Positions 17,946 through 25,200 of a stretch of 63,491 nucleotides of DNA are shown here, in pieces. Source of the stretch: CAZMXS01 sp964570325 (GTDB lineage Bacteria; Verrucomicrobiota; Kiritimatiellia; CAIQIC01; CAZMXS01); assembly GCA_964570325.1 (NCBI GenBank), contig CAZMXS010000019.1:1-63491 (forward strand). Reading direction: 5' to 3'. Numbering within the stretch: position 1 is the stretch's first letter; every line of letters begins with the position of its first letter. The notes beneath the pieces were generated by a model, which worked only from the letters and a program-made list of their open reading frames with translations, made no database searches and was not told the origin of the DNA. The position numbers and the translations under genes were made by a program.

Positions 17946-18427
17946 TGCGCGCCTCCCGCCGGCTTCACGGCCCCGGCCTGCAGGAACTCCTCGGACTCCT
18001 TGGGGCTGACCTTGATTTCCTCCATCTTGTCCACCCAAGTGAAATCAATGTTCTGATTTTTCTTTTTGAATTCCGCCTCAACGTCGGAATTGAATCCCTT
18101 GCCGGCCAGCGCCAGTTCCTCGCCGGAGGCGCCGGTGCGCGCGGTGGAATCGCCGGCCTTCATTGAAATCTGTTTGGTGGTCAGCGCCGATTTATGGACC
18201 CAGCCGATTTTCCCGGACTTGGCATCCCGGACCTGGTACCAGTCGCCTTGGGGCTTGATAATCTCAACCCGGTCTCCATAGGCCAGCGTCGCCAGCATTT
18301 GTCCCAGATAGGTGGGATTGACCCGAATCTGGGTGGTGTTCACCTGTACGCTCATCATCGTCGGCGCGGCAGCCGCCCATTGCGCCGTCAACCCTGCGAT
18401 CAGCAATCCGGCAAACCATCTTCTCAT
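17942..18427 (-). CDS. Exported bacterial SH3-domain protein
   Basis: 161 residues with a signal peptide (cleavage near AAA-APTMM). A bacterial SH3 domain (SH3b) occupies ~28-88: IRVNPTYLGQMLATLAYGDRVEI, GDWYQV, GWVHKSALTT. The C-terminal half is charged, helical and unassigned. SH3b domains commonly bind peptidoglycan or proteins in the envelope. Coupling by ATGA overlap to the M48 lipoprotein suggests it may help localise that protease, which is inference. Confidence 0.8.
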   Translation of the reverse strand: MRRWFAGLLIAGLTAQWAAAAPTMMSVQVNTTQIRVNPTYLGQMLATLAYGDRVEIIKPQGDWYQVRDAKSGKIGWVHKSALTTKQISMKAGDSTARTGASGEELALAGKGFNSDVEAEFKKKNQNIDFTWVDKMEEIKVSPKESEEFLQAGAVKPAGGAQ

Positions 18428-18558
18428 ATATGCACCTCTTCATTAGTGACGGTCATCCCGATTGTATATTCACGCCCACAGGATGCAATCGCGGAGAACA
18501 GCCACCGCATCACGGCATACGGCGCGCGCCACTCCGTTACCTGGGGCGAACCGGCTAA

Positions 18559-19533
18559 TCATTGGCCCGTTTGCGGCGTCTGCTTGTCTGTTTGCGCCGT
18601 CTGCTGTTCCACGCTGCGCTTGATTTCCTCAAAAAGCCGCGCGGTCTGATCCATCACCGTTTGGTCGCCCGCCTTCTCCGCCGCGACCAGTGCCGGCTCG
18701 ATCATCTTCAGCGCCGCCAACGCATCATCCTGGGCGAACAGGCTGCGCGCGGCGCGGTAATAGCGGTCGCCGGCCAGTTGCGGCGCAGCCGACTCGGCAT
18801 ACGCCTGCGCCGCGCACCCCAGCGCCTGCGCCATCTCGCGATACTGCCCGCCCCGGCGGAACAAATCCGCCTGGCGGTCGAAATCCAACGCCGCCCGGGC
18901 CGGCTCATTAGCCTGCATGGCCAGGCGGCCGGATACGCCGGCCAGCGCCGCCTGGACCAGCGGGCCATCCGCCGCGGTGGCTATCCGCCGCGCCTGGTCC
19001 AGTTCCGCGCGCGCCGCCGTAATGTCGCCGGCATCCAGCGCCAGTTCCGATTTCAGCAATTGCGCCTGCACGCGAATCGCCAGCGGCGCTTTTGCGTCTC
19101 GCGCCGTCAATTCATCGGCGATGATTGTGGCCGCGCCCGAATTCCCGGTCAGCCGTTCCGTTCGCGCCGTGAGCAACCGAATGTCGGCCGCATCACGGCC
19201 GGCGCGGCGGGATTCCATGCCGGCTTCCTCCAGCAAACGAAGCGCCGCGGTATATTGCCCGGTCTCAATCATACAGGCCGCCAGGTTGTAGGCTGCATTG
19301 GCAATCTCGCCCGCATTGTCCATCACCCGCGCGCGCTCCAGCGCGGCCGTGTAATAGCGCGCCGCCGCAGTCAATGAGCCCTGCTCAAATGCGAGCCGGC
19401 CGGCCGAAGCCAGATTGGAAAGTCGGGCATCCGTCTTTTCCAGGGGGGGCGAGGAGCAACCGGAAAGAGCAAGCGTCAGTCCAAGCGCCCCAACCGCAAT
19501 CGGCAATTGGCAACTGGCAATTGGCACTTTCAT
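18559..19533 (-). CDS. TPR lipoprotein of the Mla-like operon
   Basis: 324 residues. The signal peptide ends in the lipobox LALSGCSSPP. About six tetratricopeptide-like helix pairs follow (RLAFEQGSLTAAARYYTAALERA, NLAACMIETGQYTAALRLLEEA), then a Gln/Thr-rich tail. It is very rich in Ala. No enzyme motif is present. The start (ATG at 19533) overlaps the stop of the MlaD-like gene by four bases, so it belongs to the mlaE-mlaF-mlaD unit. It could be the outer-membrane or periplasmic partner (an MlaC/PqiC replacement) of the lipid-transport system; this is inference from position only. Confidence 0.75.
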   Translation of the reverse strand: MKVPIASCQLPIAVGALGLTLALSGCSSPPLEKTDARLSNLASAGRLAFEQGSLTAAARYYTAALERARVMDNAGEIANAAYNLAACMIETGQYTAALRLLEEAGMESRRAGRDAADIRLLTARTERLTGNSGAATIIADELTARDAKAPLAIRVQAQLLKSELALDAGDITAARAELDQARRIATAADGPLVQAALAGVSGRLAMQANEPARAALDFDRQADLFRRGGQYREMAQALGCAAQAYAESAAPQLAGDRYYRAARSLFAQDDALAALKMIEPALVAAEKAGDQTVMDQTARLFEEIKRSVEQQTAQTDKQTPQTGQ

Positions 19534-20480
19534 CGCCCCCCTCCCCCGTTTGTCGAGCTCACCGTGGCCGGCGGGATGCGCATGGTCGGCTTGGTCTGGT
19601 CCACGTAGCCGCGCAACAGCCAATGGTTTTGCAACGCCACGATCAGTTTCTGCGATTCGCGCAGGGTCTCTTGCGTCTGCAGCACCAGGCCGGGCAGATC
19701 CTGAACCTCGCCGCCGACCGTGTCCGCCATGCCCGGTAGTTTCGCCGTCGTCCGCTGCACGTCCTGCAGAATCCGGTTCACCTCATCGAGCGCGACGTTG
19801 ATCTTGCGCGTGGTCTCCTGCAGTTCCCCGGCCATCTGCGGATCTTTGAGCAGCTTACCCGCCGGCCCCTCGCCTTTTTGCAGCCCATCCGCCAGAAGAT
19901 TGATATTGGCCAACAGTTTCTGCAGGTTGCCCTCGGGATCCCGCAGGTTGGTGGCCACCTTGGTGTAGGCCTCGATGGCCAGGCGCGCCTGTTCGATCGT
20001 CGGCAGGATCGCATTCTTGAGCTGCTCAACCAGTTGCCGGATCTGTTCCATCAACTCGGTATCCTTTACACAGTTCAGCGACGCGCCATCAGTCGGCAGC
20101 GGCTCGCCCCTGCCCTTGGTGATTTCGACATACGCGTCGCCGGCCAGGCCCAGTTTCTTCTTGATGATCGCTTTCGAGTCCACGCGCACAAAACGGATGA
20201 AATTGCCGCGCACCGTAGCCACAGCCGACATCGTCCCGTCATTGGCGACCGAGATGGAGCGAATTTCGCCCACCGGCGTCTCAAGGATGCGGACCTCGGC
20301 GCCCTTCTGCAAACCGTACGAACCCTCGGGCGGGAAAAAGAGGGTGATTTCATGTACGGGCTCGAACCAACGCTGGGCATGGCCGGTCAGCACGATGCCG
20401 ATCACCAGCGCGGCCAGCACCAGCAAGACAAAACCGCCGGTGATCTCGTTCACGTAGCGAAACTTAAAGGGTTTGGCCAT
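19530..20480 (-). CDS. MlaD/MCE-domain lipid transport protein
   Basis: 316 residues. One N-terminal membrane helix (EITGGFVLLVLAALVIGIVL) precedes a single MCE domain (~40-120: GLQKGAEVRILETPVGEIRSI, AYVEITKG). Long amphipathic helices (~140-280) follow that could form a needle-like coiled-coil tube, as in PqiB/YebT-type MCE proteins. It is the periplasmic substrate-channel subunit of MlaFED-type phospholipid transporters. It lies 10 nt after the MlaF-like gene and overlaps the TPR lipoprotein gene (ATGA). Confidence 0.9.
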   Translation of the reverse strand: MAKPFKFRYVNEITGGFVLLVLAALVIGIVLTGHAQRWFEPVHEITLFFPPEGSYGLQKGAEVRILETPVGEIRSISVANDGTMSAVATVRGNFIRFVRVDSKAIIKKKLGLAGDAYVEITKGRGEPLPTDGASLNCVKDTELMEQIRQLVEQLKNAILPTIEQARLAIEAYTKVATNLRDPEGNLQKLLANINLLADGLQKGEGPAGKLLKDPQMAGELQETTRKINVALDEVNRILQDVQRTTAKLPGMADTVGGEVQDLPGLVLQTQETLRESQKLIVALQNHWLLRGYVDQTKPTMRIPPATVSSTNGGGGR

Positions 20481-20490
20481 AACGCGCTCC

Positions 20491-21180
20491 TCACTCCACC
20501 GCCGCCAGCGTCTCGTTTTTCAGTTCATAAACCCGGTCGGGGCCGGATTGCCGGTAAACTTCGCGCCCTGTCGGCTTGGAAATCCACAGCACTGCGGCAC
20601 CCCGGTCCCGGGCCGCCCGCTGCGCCGCGACCAGGCTGCCCAGGCATTCGACGTATACGTCGCGCATGGGATGTTCCAGCACAATCAGAGCCGGCTCGCC
20701 AAGAAAAGCGCGCACCCACTCAGCACGGCGCAGGTCGGCCCGTTTTAAGAGCGCGGGCCGGGCGCGCGGGACTTCGGGCAGGCCAAACTGGCGCGCCAAG
20801 GCATCGGCCTCGGCCAGGATCTCCGCCTCCGGTCGCCGCGTATGATGCCGCTGAGGCAGGGTCACGTTCTCGTCCATGTCCAGATTGCTGACCCAGCCAC
20901 GACCCTCGAAAACCCGCCCAATCCGCCCACGCGCCGCCGCCGCTTCATGCGCGCCCATCCGCCGCCAGTCCTTGCCCATGAAGGCGACCGTGCCGGTATC
21001 CGGCAGGCAGAGTCCCTCGGCCGCGTCGGCCAGCGGCGGCATGTTAAACCCCTCGCCCACGAACACCACGACCAGTTCCCCGGCGGCCAGCGCCAAGTCC
21101 ACCTGGCGCACCCCCATTTCATAGGGCGGCGTCATTTCGACCGTCACCTGCTCGAACGATAGTATGGGTTCGCCCGGCAT
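20491..21180 (-). CDS. MlaF-like ABC protein with degenerate ATPase motifs
   Basis: 229 residues, size and position of MlaF between MlaE and MlaD genes. The ABC fold is recognisable in order, but each nucleotide motif is altered. The P-loop region reads VGEGFNMPPLADAAEGL, with Met where the invariant Lys is expected and Pro-Pro for Ser/Thr. The LSGGQ position reads LLKRADLRRAEW. Walker B/catalytic Glu reads LIVLEHPM (Asp to Glu, Glu to His). The H-loop region ISKPTGREV lacks His. The frame is intact, has no stop, and keeps 6-nt and 10-nt spacing to its neighbours, so it is not a decayed pseudogene. It should not hydrolyse ATP by itself; a structural role or an ATPase supplied from elsewhere is inferred. 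Confidence 0.75.
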   Translation of the reverse strand: MPGEPILSFEQVTVEMTPPYEMGVRQVDLALAAGELVVVFVGEGFNMPPLADAAEGLCLPDTGTVAFMGKDWRRMGAHEAAAARGRIGRVFEGRGWVSNLDMDENVTLPQRHHTRRPEAEILAEADALARQFGLPEVPRARPALLKRADLRRAEWVRAFLGEPALIVLEHPMRDVYVECLGSLVAAQRAARDRGAAVLWISKPTGREVYRQSGPDRVYELKNETLAAVE

Positions 21181-21186
21181 TGCGCC

Positions 21187-21987
21187 TCAAATATAAGTCA
21201 GTACCGAAACCAGGGCCGAGGTGATAAACAGCGCGGTGATGGACCGCACGACCGCGCGGGTAGCCGCCTGCGGGACCTCCGTCACCGCAACATCCACGCT
21301 CAGGCCCTCGACACAGCAAATTGCGCCCGTCAGCAGCCCGGGCACCAGCGTCTTGGCAAAGAAGTTGAGAACATCCGCCGGACGGACGGCCCGGGACACG
21401 CTTTCGACGAACATGACCGGATCGCCGGCCTTGCCCAGCGCCAGGCTGAATAGGTAGCCGCTGACGAAAGAAACGAAAACGAAAATCACCGTCAGACAGA
21501 ATACCGAGAGCATCACGCCCAGCACGCGGGGAATGACCAGATAGATAAATGGATCAAGCCCCAGCGCATCCAGCACCTTGACCTCGCCGGCCACGTTCAT
21601 GTTCCCCAGTTCGGTGGCAATCGCCGTTCCGCTTCGGCCGATTACCACGAAATTAGCGAGCAATGGGCCCAATTCGCGCATGATCACCATCACCAGGATC
21701 GGCCCCAGCAGCGCCGTCTGGCCAAATTGCGTCAGCCAGACTTGCGCCTGGACAACGACGGAAATCCCCGCCATCAGCGCGACCAGGGAGATGAACTTCA
21801 CGGCGTCATAGCCGGTGAACAGAATCTGCCGCGCCAGCACGTTGCGGACAGTGCGTGACCAGGTCCGTCCCGCGAATGACCAGCAGAGCACGGCCCAAAC
21901 CACCGCCACCGTGTGGTTGACGGTTCGCAGCTTGCCCCACGTCCCCGCACCGATGGAAGCGATCCAACTCATGCATGCGTCCGACAC
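21187..21987 (-). CDS. MlaE-family ABC lipid transporter permease
   Basis: 266 residues with five or six membrane helices. It has the MlaE signature: GPILVMVIMRELGPLLANFVVIGRSGTAIATELGNM, then a coupling helix followed by LGLDPFIYLVIPRVLGVM. It is the inner-membrane subunit of a phospholipid ABC transporter. The open frame starts at GTG 21987; an ATG at 21972 (MSWIASIGAG) is an equally good start. It heads the operon with mlaF-like, mlaD-like and TPR lipoprotein genes, and is divergent from the large GH13 gene. Confidence 0.9.
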   Translation of the reverse strand: MSDACMSWIASIGAGTWGKLRTVNHTVAVVWAVLCWSFAGRTWSRTVRNVLARQILFTGYDAVKFISLVALMAGISVVVQAQVWLTQFGQTALLGPILVMVIMRELGPLLANFVVIGRSGTAIATELGNMNVAGEVKVLDALGLDPFIYLVIPRVLGVMLSVFCLTVIFVFVSFVSGYLFSLALGKAGDPVMFVESVSRAVRPADVLNFFAKTLVPGLLTGAICCVEGLSVDVAVTEVPQAATRAVVRSITALFITSALVSVLTYI

Positions 21988-22200
21988 TGACCGCTATGAT
22001 TGATACCAGAAGATCGGCCGGGCAATCAATCCCGACTGTCGCATCCGGCACGTTCGGAACCGCGCGCGCGGGTTTGGGCTGAAGTGCCATCGCTCTGCCC
22101 AACCATGCAGCGGACTCCGATAGAAGTTGGCGGCCTTGGCATTCCACCCGTAGCATCAACAAACGATTGGGTTGGTGAAAAGCGAGACGCACCGGTTTTT

Positions 22201-22218
22201 TGATAAAACGTTTTAACA
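22201..22218. promoter_or_regulatory. LacI-family-type operator candidate
   Basis: The 18-bp TGATAAAACGTTTTAACA is a near-perfect palindrome (16 of 18 positions symmetric) with the central CG and TG...CA ends typical of LacI/GalR-family operators. It sits 24 bp before the chosen ATG of the GH13 gene and stands out in GC-rich sequence. It would fit carbohydrate-dependent repression of the starch-active protein. The regulator is not in the window. Confidence 0.45.
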
Positions 22219-22241
22219 ATGTGCGCCCGAACGACTATGTT

Positions 22242-25200
22242 ATGTGGGTATACAAGCATCGCAAAGGGGTCACGTTGTTGGTCCGATTCAGGCATGAATG
22301 GCGCGGTTTGCGGGCGGCGGGAATTTCCCTGTTGCTGGCGGCGGGTGCGCAGGCGCAGTCCACCCGCCCCGGGATGGGCGCCATTCCCTACAGCGGGGCG
22401 AGCGGAACAGGCGTAATGTTCCGAGTCTGGGCCCCCAATGCATCCAGCGTGAAGGTCGGCGGCGACTTCAATAGCTGGGGCAAGACGACCATGGTCAAGG
22501 AAACCAACGGTTGTTGGTCCGTGGACATCAATGGCGCCAAAGCGGGGCAGCAGTACAAGTATTACGTCAACAACACCACCTGGAAACGTGATCCGCGCGC
22601 GCGACGCGTGACCAGTTCAACAGGCAATTCCATCATTTATGATCCCAACGCCTTTGACTGGAGCGGGGCGACCAATCCCATGCCTGCCCGCAACAGCTTG
22701 GTTATCTATCAGATGCATCTGGGCACATTCGAAGGCGGCACGCCGCCGCGCACCTTTGACCAGGCCATCACGCGGCTCGATCACGTCAAAAATCTGGGCA
22801 TCAGCGCGATCCAACTGATGCCCATCAACGAGTTCCCGGGCGGCTTGAGCTGGGGTTACAATCCGTCCGATCAGTTCGCGATTGAAACGGATTACGGCAG
22901 CGCCGATGGGCTCAAGCGCTTTGTCAAGGCGTGCCACGCGCGCGGCATCGCGGTGTTTGTGGATGTCGTGCACAACCACTACGGACCGTCCGATATGGAT
23001 ATGTGGCGCTTCGACGGCTGGTACGTAGACCCGTTCGGCGGGATCTATTTCTACAACGACAATCGCGGCTACACCCCATGGGGCACCACCCGTCCCGATT
23101 TCGGCCGGCCGGAAGTTTATAGTTTCATTCGCGACCAGATCATGATGTATGTCCAGGAATACCGGATCGGGGGATTCCGCTGGGATTCCGTCTACAACAT
23201 CATCAACACTGATCAGGGCGCCAACCAGCAGGGCGAGTACTTGCTGCGCGACATCAACTGGGAATTGTCCCAGACCTATCCCCACGTGGAACGCGGCGCG
23301 GAGGATAACGCCTTCGACTATAGCATGAATTTCCACAATAAGTGGGATATCGGCTACCGCTGGGATCTGCACGACCAGGCGGTGCTCAGCAGCGATGCCG
23401 ATCGAAACATGTCCACCGTGAAGAATCTTCTGGATGGCTGGCCGGGCCTCCACCGCGTGGTCTTCAGCGAAGCGCACGACTATATCGCGCGCAACCACAA
23501 CCGCAGCCGCCTGCCGACCGAGATTGACCCTGGCGACCCCTACAGTATCTGGGCCCGCAAGCGAGCCCTGCTGGCCGCCGGCATTGTCATGACCACGCCG
23601 GGCATCCCCATGATCTTCCAGGGGCAGGAGATGAACGAGACACTGGCTTTCCACGACGACACGCCCCTGCGCTGGTCGCACAGCAACGATTACGCCGGAA
23701 TTGTCCGGGCCTACACGGACCTGATCCACATGCGGCGGAACCTGCGCGGGGGCACCGCGGGCCTGAAAGGATCCGGGGTCAATGTGCACCACGTGGATCA
23801 CAACAACAAGGTCGTCGCCTACATCCGCTGGGACGCCGGGGGACAGGTGGATGATGTGGTCGGCATCGTCAACTTCTCCGCCACGCGGTGGACCAATGGG
23901 AATTACTGGATTGCCTTCCCGTCCGCCGGTACGTGGTACCGCCATTTCAACAGCGATAACACCAACTACGCGACCGATTTCGGAAATATCGGCTACGCCC
24001 AGATCGAGGCGGCCGGCTCGCCCCCCGGCGCGTTCATCAACATGGGCATGTACAGCCTGCAGGTTTATTCAAAAACCGCCCCCACCGGCGTCCAGATTCC
24101 GTCCAGTGTCACCTTCGATCCGACCAGTCCATCCGGGTGCAATCCGGTCACGCTCACGTTCAACGCCGGCACCGGGCCGCTGCAGGGGGCGGCACAGGTC
24201 TACATCCACATCGGCCGCAACGGCTGGCAGGATGTCATCATGCCGAATCCGGCCATGACGTCGCTGGGCAGCAACCGCTGGCGCTACGTGTATTATCCCC
24301 CGGCCGACACGCATGAAATTGATGCGGTCTTCAACGACGGCGCCGTCTGGGACAACAATAACGGTCAGGACTGGGCGGTCGCCGTGACCGGTTGTGTCTC
24401 GGACCCGACCACCAATGCCACTCAAATTGTTTTCACCACCGCCGAGCAGACCGCGCTGTCGAACACCATTTCGGGTTTGATTTCCATCCAGCTTCAGAAT
24501 GACAACGGAGTGGAAACCGCGGCCGCCAGCAATCTGGCCATCAGTCTGAGCAGCGACAAATCCGGCATCTTCCGCAACTCGAACGACACCGCCAGCATCA
24601 CCTCCGTCATCATCAGCAACGGGAAATCCCGCGCCAGCTTCCGTTATATTTCATCCCAACTGGGCGTGCATCTGTTGTCCGCCGCGCACGCCGCATTGGT
24701 GGACGCCACCCAGCGGCTGACCGTCGTGGCGGTTCCCGCGGCATATGATCTTTTCGTGCTGGGAAACAACCAGATCATCGTGGACGGCAGCGCGACCCCG
24801 AGTCTGGCCGATCACACGGATTTCGGCGAGGTCTATCTGGGCGCTAATCTGACTCGCACCTATACCATCACCAACATCGGCACGATGTCGCTGGGTATCG
24901 GTCGGGTAACCACCAGCGGAACGTATGGAGTGGACTTTGTGGTCGTCAGCCAGCCGCCGGCGTCCCTGGCCGCCGGCCAGACGGCCTCATTCCAGGTCCA
25001 ATTCCAACCGTCACAAGCCGGACCGCGCACCGCCACAATCAGCTTCACCAACACGGCATCGGATAAATCGCCCTATAACTTTGCCATCCGCGGGACATGC
25101 CTGGCCCCGGGCATCGCGGTGGCGCCGGGTTCCCTGACGCCGGCCATCACGCTGGGCGGCACGCCGCCGGATGCTTTGCTCACGATCACCAATATCGGCA

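Noticed and set aside
20491..21180. MlaF-like gene as a decaying pseudogene
   Set aside because: Uninterrupted frame of normal length, tight operon spacing and coherent substitutions at all motifs argue for a maintained protein.
22617..23945. 442-codon minus-strand frame inside the GH13 gene
   Set aside because: Antisense shadow of a clear GH13 catalytic domain.
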